Shown here piece by piece: positions 52,076 through 61,554 of a DNA stretch of 64,000 nt (positions are counted from its first letter, which is position 1; the number at the start of each line of letters is the position of its first letter). The DNA comes from an uncultured Aeriscardovia sp. Its GTDB lineage: Bacteria > Actinomycetota > Actinomycetes > Actinomycetales > Bifidobacteriaceae. The DNA is taken from the NCBI GenBank assembly GCA_903789535.1, contig CAIFES010000002.1, forward strand, positions 174,164-238,163. The letters run 5' to 3'. The notes beneath the pieces are model-generated. The model worked only from the letters and a program-made list of their open reading frames with translations. It made no database searches and was not told where the DNA came from. Both the position numbers and the translations under genes were made by a program.

Positions 52076-53997
52076 CACTCGCCCTTCTTTCCGTCCTTCT
52101 TGTCCTTGTCGTCATCGACGACCTGCGCGTCGACCACGTCATCGTCTGAGCTGTCGGACGCGGCGTTGGCATTGCCCGCGCCGGCCTGTGCGTTCGGGGC
52201 CGCGCCCGCGGCACCCGCCGCGCCTGCGCCGGCCTGTGCGCCGCCATTCTGGTAGAGCGCCTGGCCGATCTTCTGCGCGCTGGTCATCAGCTCCTGCTGC
52301 GCGTTCTTGATCTTGTCGATGTCCTGGCCCTTGAGGGCGTCCTTGAGCGCGCTGATCTTGCCGTTGACCTCGTCGACCACGTCCTTGGAGAGCTTCTTCT
52401 CGTTGTCCTTGACGAGCTTCTCCGTGGAGTAGGCGAACGCCTCGGCCTGGTTGCGCGTCTCCGCGTCCTCCTTGGCCTTCTTGTCGTCGGCCTCGTGCTC
52501 CTTGGCATCCTTGATCATGCGGTCGATCTCGTCCTTGGGCAGCGAGGTGCCGCCGGTGACGGTCATCGACTGCTCCTTGCCGGTGCCCTGGTCCTTCGCC
52601 GAGACGTGGACGATGCCGTTCGCGTCGATGTCGAAGGTGACCTCGATCTTCGGGACGCCGCGCGGGGCCGGCGCGATGCCGGTCAGCTCGAAGGTGCCCA
52701 GCGGCTTGTTGTCGCGGGCGAACTCACGCTCGCCCTGATACACCTGGATGAGCACGCTCGGCTGGTTGTCCTCGGCGGTGGAGAACACCTCGGAATGCTT
52801 CGTCGGGATGGCGGTGTTGCGGTCGATGAGCTTGGTCATGATGCCGCCCTTCGTCTCGATACCCAGGGAGAGCGGGGTGACATCGATGAGCAGCACGTCC
52901 TTGCGGTCGCCCTTGATGACGCCGGACTGGATGGCCGCACCCACGGCGACGACCTCATCCGGGTTGACGGACTTGTTCGCCTCCTTGCCGCCGGTCAGAT
53001 CCTTGACGAGATCCTGCACGGCCGGCATACGGGTGGAACCGCCGACGAGCACGACGTGGTCGATCTGGCTGACGGACACGCCGGCGTCGGAGAGCACCTG
53101 CTCGAACGGCTTGCGGCAGCGGTCCAGCAGATCCTTCGTCATCTCCTGGAAGTGCGCACGGGTGAGCGTCTGGTCGAAGTGGACCGGCGTCCCGTCCGGC
53201 TTCATGGAGAGGTACTCGAGCGTGATCTGCGACTCGGTGGAGGCGGAGAGCTCCTTCTTCGCCTGCTCGGCAGCGGCCTTCATACGCTGCAGCGCGATCT
53301 TGTTGCCGGACAGATCGACGCCGTCCTTGTCCTTGACCTCGCCGACCATCCAGTCGATGATGCGCTGATCCCAGTCGTCGCCGCCCAGATGGGTGTCGCC
53401 GTTGGTGGCCTGCACCTGGATGGTGGAGAAGCCGTCGTCATCCTTGCCGATCTCCAGCAGGGAGACATCGAAGGTGCCGCCGCCGAGATCGAAGACGAGG
53501 ATGCGCTCATCCTCCTTGCCCTTCTGCAGACCGTACGCGAGGGCGGCGGCCGTCGGCTCGTTGATGATGCGCAGCACGTTGAGGCCGGCGATCTTGCCCG
53601 CGTCGCGGGTGGCCTGGCGCTGTGCGTCGTCGAAGTAGGCAGGGCAGGTGATGACCGCGTCGGTCACCGTGTCACCGAGGTAGGCCTCGGCGTCCCTCTT
53701 GAGCTTCATGAGAATCTGCGCGGAGATCTCCTGCGGCGTCCACTTCTTGCCGTCGATCTCCTTGGTCCAGTCAGTGCCCATGTGGCGCTTGACGGAGCTG
53801 ATGGTGCGATCGACGTTGGTGACCGCCTGGCGCTTTGCCACGTCGCCGACGAGGATCTCGCCGTTCTTGCCGAACGCGACCACCGACGGGGTGGTGCGCT
53901 GGCCTTCGGCGTTGACGATGACGGTCGGCTGGCCGCCCTCGAGTGTCGCGATGCAGGAATTCGTGGTTCCCAGATCAATTCCGACTGCACGTCCCAT
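52075..53997 (-). CDS. dnaK: Molecular chaperone DnaK
   Basis: A 640-residue Hsp70. It opens [17 protein letters not shown] (phosphate-binding loop), with [30 protein letters not shown] and the substrate-domain segment [14 protein letters not shown]. The C-terminal tail is Ala/Gly-rich and ends in an acidic-basic stretch. AAAGGAG precedes the 53997 ATG; eight extra in-frame codons upstream are not part of the protein. First gene of the heat-shock operon, under a HAIR operator. Confidence 0.97.
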   Translation of the reverse strand: MGRAVGIDLGTTNSCIATLEGGQPTVIVNAEGQRTTPSVVAFGKNGEILVGDVAKRQAVTNVDRTISSVKRHMGTDWTKEIDGKKWTPQEISAQILMKLKRDAEAYLGDTVTDAVITCPAYFDDAQRQATRDAGKIAGLNVLRIINEPTAAALAYGLQKGKEDERILVFDLGGGTFDVSLLEIGKDDDGFSTIQVQATNGDTHLGGDDWDQRIIDWMVGEVKDKDGVDLSGNKIALQRMKAAAEQAKKELSASTESQITLEYLSMKPDGTPVHFDQTLTRAHFQEMTKDLLDRCRKPFEQVLSDAGVSVSQIDHVVLVGGSTRMPAVQDLVKDLTGGKEANKSVNPDEVVAVGAAIQSGVIKGDRKDVLLIDVTPLSLGIETKGGIMTKLIDRNTAIPTKHSEVFSTAEDNQPSVLIQVYQGEREFARDNKPLGTFELTGIAPAPRGVPKIEVTFDIDANGIVHVSAKDQGTGKEQSMTVTGGTSLPKDEIDRMIKDAKEHEADDKKAKEDAETRNQAEAFAYSTEKLVKDNEKKLSKDVVDEVNGKISALKDALKGQDIDKIKNAQQELMTSAQKIGQALYQNGGAQAGAGAAGAAGAAPNAQAGAGNANAASDSSDDDVVDAQVVDDDKDKKDGKKGE

Positions 53998-54021
53998 AAC
54001 GTCTCCTTTGTTTGTCAACAA

Positions 54022-54042
54022 CTTGAGTCTATATCACTCAAC
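54022..54042. promoter_or_regulatory. HAIR element (HspR operator) before dnaK
   Basis: CTTGAGT (54022-54028), 7 bases, ACTCAAC (54036-54042). This matches the HAIR consensus CTTGAGT-N7-ACTCAAG except the last base. It lies 25 bases before the dnaK start on the minus strand and overlaps a -10-like TATAGA, consistent with repression by HspR. Confidence 0.9.
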
Positions 54043-54140
54043 TTTTGAAATCGAGTTTTATTCCCGTATTCCGATCGTTCACACACTGTTCTTCTTTTTT
54101 CTGCCTGCCTCCGGTGTTTTTCTGCCTGATCGGTCATTTT

Positions 54141-54157
54141 TTTGCTAACGTTGTCAT
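54141..54157. promoter_or_regulatory. LacI-type operator candidate before the alpha-glucosidase gene
   Basis: The imperfect palindrome CTAACGTTGT around 54145-54154 has a central AACGTT with the CG centre common to LacI operators. It lies 150 bases before the GH13 gene, whose neighbour encodes a LacI regulator. The match is short. Confidence 0.4.
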
Positions 54158-54305
54158 ACAGGGAAGGCGCCACCCGCCGCACATCGTTGTGCCGTCCGGC
54201 AATGGCCGCCCTCACCAGCAGTGCAAACGCAAGAAACAGAAACAGCAGACCACAGACGCGCGCCGGACAATCGCACAGGGGCGCGCACACCGCGAGAGGG
54301 ACGAG

Positions 54306-56240
54306 ATGACAGAGAACAATCTCCATGACGATTGGTGGAAGCAGGCCGTCGTCTATCAGGTCTACCCCCGCAGTTTCAAGGATTCGGACGGCGACGGCAT
54401 CGGCGATCTGGCCGGTATCGCCTCCAAAATCGACTACCTCAAGGCTCTGGGCGTCGACGCGCTCTGGCTCAGCCCGTTCTACCCCTCCGGTCTGTTCGAC
54501 GGCGGCTACGACGTGGACGACTACCGCAACGTCGACCCGCGCCTGGGCACGATGGCAGACTTCGACGTCCTGGCCCGGAAGGCGCATGAGGCCGGCCTCA
54601 AGATCATGGTCGACATCGTGCCCAACCACACCTCCACGCGCCACCGCTGGTTCAAGGCCGCGCTGGAAGCCGGCAAAGGAAGCCCCGAGCGCAGCCGCTA
54701 CATCTTCCGCGACGGCCGCGGCGAGCACGGCGAGCTGCCGCCCAACGACTGGCGCTCCGTGTTCGGCGGCCCCGCCTGGCAGGCGGTCGGCGACGGGCAG
54801 TGGTACCTGCACACGTTCGCCGTCCAGCAGGCCGATCTCAACTGGAAGAACCGCGAAGTGCATGAGGAGTTCCTCACCACGCTGCGTTTCTGGTGCGATC
54901 ATGGCGCCGACGGCTTCCGTATCGACGTGGCGCACGGGCTGGCCAAGAACATCGATGCCCGTCCCCTCGACCAGTGGCCGGCCGACCAGATGCAGAAGGC
55001 GCTCAACCCCGACGGCACCAACCCCCTCTGGGACCGCGATGAGGTGCATGACATCTACGAGGAATGGCGCCGCGAGGTATTCGACAAGTACACGCCGCAC
55101 CGTTTCGCCGTCGCCGAGGCATGGATCGTGCCGCAGCACCAGTGGCGCTACGCCTCCACCTCCGAGCTGGGCCAGGTGTTCAACTTCGAGTTCGCCAAGG
55201 CCGACTTCCGCCGCGACCGTTTCCGGGCCGCCATCCAGGAGGGCCTCGACGCCGCGGACCGTTCGCGCTCGACCACCACATGGGTGATGAACAACCACGA
55301 CGTGCCGCGCTCCCCCACCCGTTACGGGCTTCCCCAAGTCGCCATTCCCGGCCATCATCATCAGATCGCCATCGACTGGATCCTGCGCAACGGCACAAGC
55401 TACCATCTCGACCGCGATCTGGGCACACGCCGTGCCCGCGCGGCACTGCTCATGGAGATGGGCCTGCCCGGCTCGGTCTACATCTATCAGGGTGAGGAGC
55501 TGGGGCTCTTCGAGGTGCCGGACATCCCCTGGGACCGTCTCGAGGATCCGACCGCGCGCACGTCCGACCACGATGAGGCGTCGAAGGGTCGGGACGGCTG
55601 CCGCGTGCCGCTGCCATGGTCCACGGCGAGCGCCGACCTGCCCAAGAAGGCCGCCTGGGATCCGACAGGCACATTCGGCCAGGGTGCGAGCTTCGGTTTC
55701 TCCCCCGCCCGCAGGGCGGACGGCACGCCGAGCGCCGACCCGCATCTGCCGCAGCCGCTTGATTTCAAGCATTTCGCCGTCGATGTGGAGGAGCACGATC
55801 CCGATTCGATGCTCAGCCTCTACCGTGACGCGCTGCGCAAGCGTGCCATGCTGCTGACGAGCCTGCACGATCCCGCCGATTTCGCCTGGCTGGGCGAGGA
55901 TGATCTGCCCGGCGCCGGTGACGCCGACCACGGCAGCCTCATCGCCTATCAGCGCACCACCTCGATGCGCGACGACGGCAGGCCGGTGCTGCTCGACTGC
56001 ATCACCAACTTCGGCGACACCCCCGCGCGTCTGCCGCAGGGCGACGTGATCCTCGTCTCGCAGCCGCTGCTGCGCGCGCAGGACATCGGCGGCGACGATG
56101 CCGACGGCGATGCTGACAGCGGGCAGAATGAGGATGACACGCTCTTCCTGCCACCCGACGCGAGCGCATGGATCGCCGTCTCCGCCCCGGCCACAGAACA
56201 CACCACAGAACAGCACACCACAGAACAGACAGAACGATGA
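54306..56240 (+). CDS. Alpha-glucosidase/oligo-1,6-glucosidase (GH13)
   Basis: A 644-residue GH13 enzyme. The catalytic residues are D207 (FRIDVAHG), E271 (VAEAWI) and D332 (NNHDVP); WWKQAVVYQVYPRSFKDSDGDGIGDL and VDIVPNHTS are classical for the intracellular alpha-glucosidase/oligo-1,6-glucosidase subfamilies. The start at 54306 has GAGAGGGA upstream; the frame is open much further 5' without relation to GH13. No signal peptide. The C-terminus has a short Asp-rich and His/Thr-rich extension. It overlaps or nearly touches a LacI gene downstream, which likely controls it. Confidence 0.92.
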   Translation: MTENNLHDDWWKQAVVYQVYPRSFKDSDGDGIGDLAGIASKIDYLKALGVDALWLSPFYPSGLFDGGYDVDDYRNVDPRLGTMADFDVLARKAHEAGLKIMVDIVPNHTSTRHRWFKAALEAGKGSPERSRYIFRDGRGEHGELPPNDWRSVFGGPAWQAVGDGQWYLHTFAVQQADLNWKNREVHEEFLTTLRFWCDHGADGFRIDVAHGLAKNIDARPLDQWPADQMQKALNPDGTNPLWDRDEVHDIYEEWRREVFDKYTPHRFAVAEAWIVPQHQWRYASTSELGQVFNFEFAKADFRRDRFRAAIQEGLDAADRSRSTTTWVMNNHDVPRSPTRYGLPQVAIPGHHHQIAIDWILRNGTSYHLDRDLGTRRARAALLMEMGLPGSVYIYQGEELGLFEVPDIPWDRLEDPTARTSDHDEASKGRDGCRVPLPWSTASADLPKKAAWDPTGTFGQGASFGFSPARRADGTPSADPHLPQPLDFKHFAVDVEEHDPDSMLSLYRDALRKRAMLLTSLHDPADFAWLGEDDLPGAGDADHGSLIAYQRTTSMRDDGRPVLLDCITNFGDTPARLPQGDVILVSQPLLRAQDIGGDDADGDADSGQNEDDTLFLPPDASAWIAVSAPATEHTTEQHTTEQTER

Positions 56241-56248
56241 GGCCCACC

Positions 56249-57379
56249 ATGTCACAGACAACTATCCAGGATGTCGCACGCGAGGCAGGGGTCTCCGTCT
56301 CCACCGTCTCGCGCTCATTCACACGGCCGGACCTCGTCTCCGACCGCACGCGCACCAAGGTGCTCGCCGTGGCGCACCGGCTCGATTTCCGCCTGTCGCG
56401 CTCGGCCGCGGCGCTCAAGTCCGGTCGCTCGTTCCGCATCGCGCTGCTGCTGCCGAGCCCCATCACCAACTGGTTCAACGTCACCGTCTTCTCCGGACTC
56501 AACAGCGTGCTGCAGCCCGCCGGCTATGACATCTCCGTCTTCTCCATCGCCACATGGGAGGAGCGCCGCCGCTTCTTCACCTCGATGCCCGTGCGCCGCA
56601 ATGCCGACGCCGTCATCCTCTGCTCGTTCAACGCCGTGCCCGACGAGATCACCGAGCTGCGCGACATGGGCGTGCCCGTCGTGGGCATCAACACCTCGCA
56701 GAAGGCCGGGCTCGACGCGGATGTGAGCCTCGACGATGTGACGAGCGAGCGTCTCGCCGTCAAGCATCTGATCGGACTGGGCCATCGCCGCCTTGCGTTC
56801 ATCTACACGAGCCATGACACGCCGTTCGAGTTCTCGGCCGATGACCGGCAGGTCGGTTTCAGCCAGGCCGTCGAGGAAGCCAGGAAGAACGGCATGGATG
56901 TGACGGACACGATGATCGCCTGCCCGTACGAGGAGGACCCGGTCAACGCCGCCCTCGGCAAGCTGCTCGCGCTCAGCCCGCAGCCCACCGCGCTCGTGTT
57001 CCAGACGGACGATCTCGCCGTGCCGGTGCTCCTGCGCCTGGGCCGTTACAACAAGCGCGTGCCGCAGGATTACTCGGTGGTTGGTTTCGATGACAGCACG
57101 TACGCGGCTGACGCCGGGCTGACCACGATGCGTCAGGATCCGGCCGATCTCGGTCGTCAGGCGGCACAGATGACGCTCGGGCTCATCCGTGATGCCGGCC
57201 ATGACGCCCATGATGCGGCGGCGCATTCCGGCGAACAGGCCCGCGATGCCGCACAACAGGCCATGGCCGGCCAGCCGGAAGGCAGGGCGGCGGAATCCGG
57301 TCTTTCCGAGTCGGATCTGTTCGTCTCCCCCACCGCACGGCTCATCCTGCGCAGCTCCACCGCGCCGATCAGCGCCTGA
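56249..57379 (+). CDS. LacI family regulator adjacent to the GH13 alpha-glucosidase
   Basis: A 376-residue LacI/GalR protein. HTH TTIQDVAREAGVSVSTVSRSF (residues 4-24), then hinge and effector domain (IALLLPSPITNWFN, ALVFQTDDLAVPVLLRLG, YSVVGFDDSTYA). GAGG stands 6 bases before the 56249 ATG; an ATG at 56237 that overlaps the GH13 stop (ATGA) would add four residues. An Ala/His-rich insert of about 40 residues near the C-terminus is unusual. Co-transcribed with the alpha-glucosidase, so it probably regulates its own operon in response to alpha-glucosides. Confidence 0.9.
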   Translation: MSQTTIQDVAREAGVSVSTVSRSFTRPDLVSDRTRTKVLAVAHRLDFRLSRSAAALKSGRSFRIALLLPSPITNWFNVTVFSGLNSVLQPAGYDISVFSIATWEERRRFFTSMPVRRNADAVILCSFNAVPDEITELRDMGVPVVGINTSQKAGLDADVSLDDVTSERLAVKHLIGLGHRRLAFIYTSHDTPFEFSADDRQVGFSQAVEEARKNGMDVTDTMIACPYEEDPVNAALGKLLALSPQPTALVFQTDDLAVPVLLRLGRYNKRVPQDYSVVGFDDSTYAADAGLTTMRQDPADLGRQAAQMTLGLIRDAGHDAHDAAAHSGEQARDAAQQAMAGQPEGRAAESGLSESDLFVSPTARLILRSSTAPISA

Positions 57380-57393
57380 GACCGCTTTTCCCG

Positions 57394-57434
57394 ATACCGC
57401 CCTGCCGATCGATGATCCTGTTGCCGGGCGGTAT
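57394..57434. terminator. Hairpin between convergent lacI and binding-protein genes
   Basis: ATACCGCCC (57394-57402) and GGGCGGTAT (57426-57434), then TTATTCATT on the plus strand. A likely terminator of the lacI transcript with a 23-base loop. Confidence 0.65.
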
Positions 57435-57481
57435 TTATTCATTGCTCGGGTATTTGGCCTGGGCATTGACTGCGCTGATAG

Positions 57482-59407
57482 TTACTGCTCGGTGGTCAGA
57501 TACTGGTCGCGCCAGTTCTGCAGGAAGGCATCCGACACGTTCTTCCATGTCGCGTCGGACGGCGAGCCGGCATACCCCTTGAGCGCGGATGCCACTGTGG
57601 ATGACCACTGCGTCGTGGGCGCGAGCTGGTGTTTGAACATGAGGTCCGGGTTGGTCTGACGCGCCGCGGAAGCCTGCTGCCAGCGTTTTTCGACCGCCTG
57701 CCGCAGCGGATTGCCACCGGTCGCACCGGATGACCCGGCAGTTTTCCGCGATGACGGGGACTTTGACGCGGATGACGGGCTGCCCGAGGACGTGTCCGCC
57801 GCACCGGAATAGGGCAGCCACAGCCCGAGCGTCTGCGCGAATGTGCGCCCGGCCTGCGAGGTGGCGATCCAGTCGAGGAACGCCGTCGTGGCGGTCTGGT
57901 CGACGCGCGAGGCCTGTGAATTGACGGCCCAGTATGTCTCCGCACCGCTGATGAACCCGCTCTGCTCGCTTGCCGTAGCGTCCGACGCGCTGCCGGATGA
58001 GGCGGAGGAGGCTGATGAGGCGGAGGATAAGGTCTGCGTTGCGGCCCCCTGACGGAACCGGACAGGCAGGAATCCGATCTGGGAGGCTTTCAGCCCGCTG
58101 TTGTTCAGTCTGTTCCATGCCGAGGTCGAGACCGGCAGGAATGCCGCCTTCCCGCCCGCGAACGCCGCGAGCGCGTCGGCGGACGACTGGTCAGGATTGC
58201 CGCCGTCGCGCGTGAACACCTCGGCCATGTCACGCAGCCCGTTGACGCACCGGTCGGCCTTGATCTGCCGTGCCGTCTGTGTCGTCGACCGGCCGTTCTG
58301 GCTGTCCGAGCCATTCTGGCTGTTTTGACTGTTCTGGCCGCTGTTGTTGCCGCTACCGCTTTGACCGCTGTTGCTGCTGCTGTCGCTGTTACCGCTGCCG
58401 CCGTTCTGTGCGGAGGTACCCGTCTTCTGGTGCGGGTCGATGCCGTCAAGGCTGCGCACGGTGGCGGTCGAGTCGGTCGTGCCGAGTGCGCAGCCGAGCA
58501 CGAAATCGGCAAGCTCGTCGGTGCCCCATCCGCCGTTTGTGCCTGTGCGGCCATCGGCGATGACGCCGGAAGCGACGGCCTGGTCGAGTCCGAGATCAGC
58601 ACGTTTTCCTTGTACGCCGTCGAGAAGACGGGCGAGCGCCTGTGCGGAGGTGACCTGTGACAACGCTGTCACCGGTTTCTGCGCCGAGGATGAGGAGCCT
58701 GATGCGCCCGAGGACGATGTACCTGATGACGATGTGCCCGATGATGGGGAGGATTGCGCCGAGCCATCGGTATCGGAAGAGGCGTCCCCGGATCCGGAAG
58801 ATTTTCCTGACGCCGACGCGTCTGAGGCAGACTGATCTTTTGCGACGAGCGCGAAATATTTCTTCAGTATGTCGGCTCGGTAGGCGATCCCATAGCTCTC
58901 CGCCCCGGCGGGCACCGCGACGACGGTCGACCCGTCCCGCAGCGCGAGCTGGCGGCTGCGCAGATCCGTGTAGACGCGCGAGCGACCGAGGTCGGCGAGA
59001 TAGTCGCGCCACCGATGCGCCCCGGCCGGCCCGTCGACCACGAACAGCGTGGGCGGGACGGAGGCGGCCATCGCCGAGCGCAGGGCGGAGCCGTAGGACA
59101 AGGAGGACACGACCGTGACAGAGACGCGCACGCCCTTCTGCTTCGTATAGGCGGCGGCAAGCGCCTTCCACGCCTTCTTCGTGCGTGCGAGCGAGGAGGA
59201 GGAACTTGAACTGCCCGTGCCGGTGGTACCTGAACCATCCGTGCCGGCATCACCGTCCGTGCCGCTGACGTCATGCACGAGGATGGTGATGAGCGGGCGC
59301 GTGGTCGCCTTGCGCTCTTCCTGGGCCGCGCAGCCGCCGAGCGTCAGACCGGTCGCCATGGCGAGAATCGCCGCCGCCAGTCGACGCACTGTCGATCGAC
59401 CGCCCAT
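57482..59407 (-). CDS. Extracellular solute-binding lipoprotein with large low-complexity inserts
   Basis: A 641-residue lipoprotein. The start at 59407 has AGGAGG upstream and gives the signal MGGRSTVRRLAAAILAMA ending in the lipobox TLGGC. Scattered segments resemble a family 1 sugar-binding protein: the fold start ITILVHD, TKKAWKALAAAYTKQKGVRVSVTVVSS, TLFVVDGPAG, SYGIAYRADILKKYF, ADALAAFAGGKAAFLPVSTSAW and the C-terminal AVEKRWQQA. They are separated by Ser/Gly- and Ser/Asn/Gln-rich stretches (about 50-70, 195-255, 345-400, 475-500 and 545-570). No permease gene is adjacent. Ligand unknown; it may use permeases elsewhere or serve another surface role. Confidence 0.7.
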   Translation of the reverse strand: MGGRSTVRRLAAAILAMATGLTLGGCAAQEERKATTRPLITILVHDVSGTDGDAGTDGSGTTGTGSSSSSSSLARTKKAWKALAAAYTKQKGVRVSVTVVSSLSYGSALRSAMAASVPPTLFVVDGPAGAHRWRDYLADLGRSRVYTDLRSRQLALRDGSTVVAVPAGAESYGIAYRADILKKYFALVAKDQSASDASASGKSSGSGDASSDTDGSAQSSPSSGTSSSGTSSSGASGSSSSAQKPVTALSQVTSAQALARLLDGVQGKRADLGLDQAVASGVIADGRTGTNGGWGTDELADFVLGCALGTTDSTATVRSLDGIDPHQKTGTSAQNGGSGNSDSSSNSGQSGSGNNSGQNSQNSQNGSDSQNGRSTTQTARQIKADRCVNGLRDMAEVFTRDGGNPDQSSADALAAFAGGKAAFLPVSTSAWNRLNNSGLKASQIGFLPVRFRQGAATQTLSSASSASSASSGSASDATASEQSGFISGAETYWAVNSQASRVDQTATTAFLDWIATSQAGRTFAQTLGLWLPYSGAADTSSGSPSSASKSPSSRKTAGSSGATGGNPLRQAVEKRWQQASAARQTNPDLMFKHQLAPTTQWSSTVASALKGYAGSPSDATWKNVSDAFLQNWRDQYLTTEQ

Positions 59408-59686
59408 CGCTCCTCCTGTCATCATCGTCACCACGGACTGCCACCACGGATTACCATCACGGATTGCTTGCAACGGATCGCCATCACCGCTGCGTATTTT
59501 CGGGCATCAACCCTCTATCATCCCACAGCCGCCCGCCGTCCGCCTGCCAGGCTGTTCATCCTCTGTGCCGCCTGCGACGATGACCACCGTCGACGATTGT
59601 CGTTTTCCGCCCACCCCGCTGCCGTGACCTGACGGGTGCAGCATAATTCCGCATGCCCCGCCGCACGACCGAGCGGGTGCGGCATA

Positions 59687-60217
59687 ATGAAGGGTATGGC
59701 TCTGGATTCTTCTTCAGCATCATCGCTCTCAGCGTCTTCATCGCTGTCGGCGGGCTCATCGGCATCGGCCGTCTCCCCCGCATCAGGCACCGTCCGCCCG
59801 ACCGCGACAGGCACAGGCACCAGCACGGGTGCGAGCGCACCCAACCCGCACTTCACCGTGCATCCCACCGGCTCGGATCTGGATGACACCACCGCCCGTG
59901 CCGTCGCCGGTATGGAGAAGGTCAATTCCGCCGTCGACGCCAAGCGCGCGAGCCTGCGCTCCGACCCGGACACCCTCTCCGACAAGGCCCTGCGCTCGGC
60001 GGTCCCGGCCGTCGCCGGCATCGTGGGCAGCAAGGGGCTTGAGGCCGTATGGAAGAAGATGACGGGCAGCGATCACGCCCCCGGCGCCGCCTCACAGGAC
60101 GGTCTAGGCCTGTCCATGCTGTTCGCCGCCGTGTCCGCCGCGGTAGGGGTGCTCATCTCACGCGTGGCCGTCTCCTCGGTGTCCGCGCTCATCCGTCGTC
60201 GTCAGCGTCGTCGCTGA
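59687..60217 (+). CDS. DUF4235 family small membrane protein
   Basis: A protein of about 176 residues. The N-terminal 65 residues are Ser/Ala/Thr-rich and unstructured; the C-terminal part fits DUF4235 (PF14019), an actinobacterial family: GLEAVWKKMTG then a membrane segment SMLFAAVSAAVGVLISRVAV and a basic end RRRQRRR. Function is unknown. The start is uncertain: ATG at 59687 or 59696; neither has a strong ribosome site. Confidence 0.7.
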   Translation: MKGMALDSSSASSLSASSSLSAGSSASAVSPASGTVRPTATGTGTSTGASAPNPHFTVHPTGSDLDDTTARAVAGMEKVNSAVDAKRASLRSDPDTLSDKALRSAVPAVAGIVGSKGLEAVWKKMTGSDHAPGAASQDGLGLSMLFAAVSAAVGVLISRVAVSSVSALIRRRQRRR

Positions 60218-60348
60218 GCTTTTGCATCCGTCCCGTCCGTGCCCGACACGCACGTGTCCCGCACGCATTCTCGCCGCGCACCGACCCGCACAACACGCCG
60301 CATTACCACACCCTGCATTGCCCCTGCGGTCTGCGGCGCGGTCACCTT

Positions 60349-60606
60349 TTACCGCCGCCGCGGCTTGTACCCGCGATGACGCGAGCGCGGCTTTTTGCCG
60401 TTCCAGACCGGCCCCTCAAGCGGCTCAAGCGGCGGATGGTGCGTCAGATGCCATGTGCCGCAATACTCGCACTGATAGATCCACAACCGCGTGCCGCGCT
60501 CGAGATATCCCTCATCCGCGGCCTGCTGGGCGACCGCCTTGTTGCGGTACATGATCTTGTTCGACGAGGGGCAGCGTCTGGGAACGAAGTGATACACGTG
60601 TCTCAC
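60349..60606 (-). CDS. Small conserved Cys-containing protein, function unknown
   Basis: An 85-residue basic protein with Cys12, a C-x-x-C pair (CEYC, about 47-50) and WHLTH right after it, a pattern like a small zinc-ribbon seen in many actinobacterial hypothetical proteins; metal binding is inferred. The C-terminus is Arg/Lys-rich (KKPRSRHRGYKPRRR), so nucleic-acid contact is possible. It starts with a GTG overlapping the stop of the L,D-transpeptidase gene (GTGA), which implies translational coupling. Confidence 0.7.
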   Translation of the reverse strand: MRHVYHFVPRRCPSSNKIMYRNKAVAQQAADEGYLERGTRLWIYQCEYCGTWHLTHHPPLEPLEGPVWNGKKPRSRHRGYKPRRR

Positions 60607-61457
60607 TTCTTCTCGACGACGACTTTTGTCCCATATGGCAGCTGCTCATACAGCCACTTCGCGTCCGGCACGGACAGTCGGATGCAGCCGTGCGAGGCCG
60701 GCTCCTTGCCGAGCTTGTCCGCCTCGGCCGTCTCATAATTGCCGTTGATATCCACCGGCACGGAGTGGAACAGATAGATGCCGTGGTCCTTCCACGAGAC
60801 CCACCAGTTCGCCCCCTCACCGGACATCTGGCTGTAAAAATGCGTGCCACGCTCATGTTCCACGTGAAACACTCCCGTGGGGGTGTCGCTGACGAGCTGC
60901 CCCGAGGCATTGCGCTCATACTCGCCCGCGGACGAATACATGGTGTAGATCACACGGTCGCCGCTCATCACATATGTGCGATTGCCGTCGATGCTGACGC
61001 GGATCCACAGGTTTTTGACCTGCGAGAGCGTGGGGTAGGCGGTCGTCTGTGACGGTTTGCGCCAGTCGATCGGTGTGCGCATCACCGAAGCGGCCTGCGT
61101 TGTTTCCTTTGTCCCCTTATTTGTTTGATCTTTATCGGCCCCGTCGGCGGCGGTCTTCTCCGTCCTCGCCTGCGCATCCCGGGACGAGGCCGCACCGGAG
61201 GCTTTCTTTCCCGCCGCGCCGGACGCGCGCCCGGAGTCTTTCGCCCCGCGCCTGCCGGCCGACTCGGCCCGTGACGACGCGGCCTGTGACGACGCGGACT
61301 TCGACGCGGACTTCGCCGACGCGGCCTGCGATGTCTGACCGTGGAACAGACGCACGAGCGGCTGCGGTCCCGCGCCGAAGGCGCTGCTGATGCACACCCC
61401 GGTGAGGGCAAGCACCACGATCACCGCGATCGTGGCCCACACTTTCTTGGCCGTCAT
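60603..61457 (-). CDS. L,D-transpeptidase (YkuD domain)
   Basis: A 284-residue cell-wall enzyme. A single N-terminal membrane segment (about 6-28) anchors it; an Ala/Ser/Lys-rich linker of about 100 residues spans the wall region; the YkuD catalytic domain follows with H-G-C258-I-R in ASHGCIRLS as nucleophile motif and YLFHSVP before it. It forms 3-3 cross-links or attaches peptides in peptidoglycan. The start at 61457 gives the usual N-terminus; GGGGAC lies upstream. Coupled to the small gene downstream. Confidence 0.9.
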   Translation of the reverse strand: MTAKKVWATIAVIVVLALTGVCISSAFGAGPQPLVRLFHGQTSQAASAKSASKSASSQAASSRAESAGRRGAKDSGRASGAAGKKASGAASSRDAQARTEKTAADGADKDQTNKGTKETTQAASVMRTPIDWRKPSQTTAYPTLSQVKNLWIRVSIDGNRTYVMSGDRVIYTMYSSAGEYERNASGQLVSDTPTGVFHVEHERGTHFYSQMSGEGANWWVSWKDHGIYLFHSVPVDINGNYETAEADKLGKEPASHGCIRLSVPDAKWLYEQLPYGTKVVVEKK

Positions 61458-61554
61458 TGTTCCGTCCCCTTCTCGCATCTTCCCCGCATCAACAATCTAG
61501 ACACGCGGCAATACGGGTACGCGGCGCCGTGCCTTGATCGGATCCAAGCTCCGT

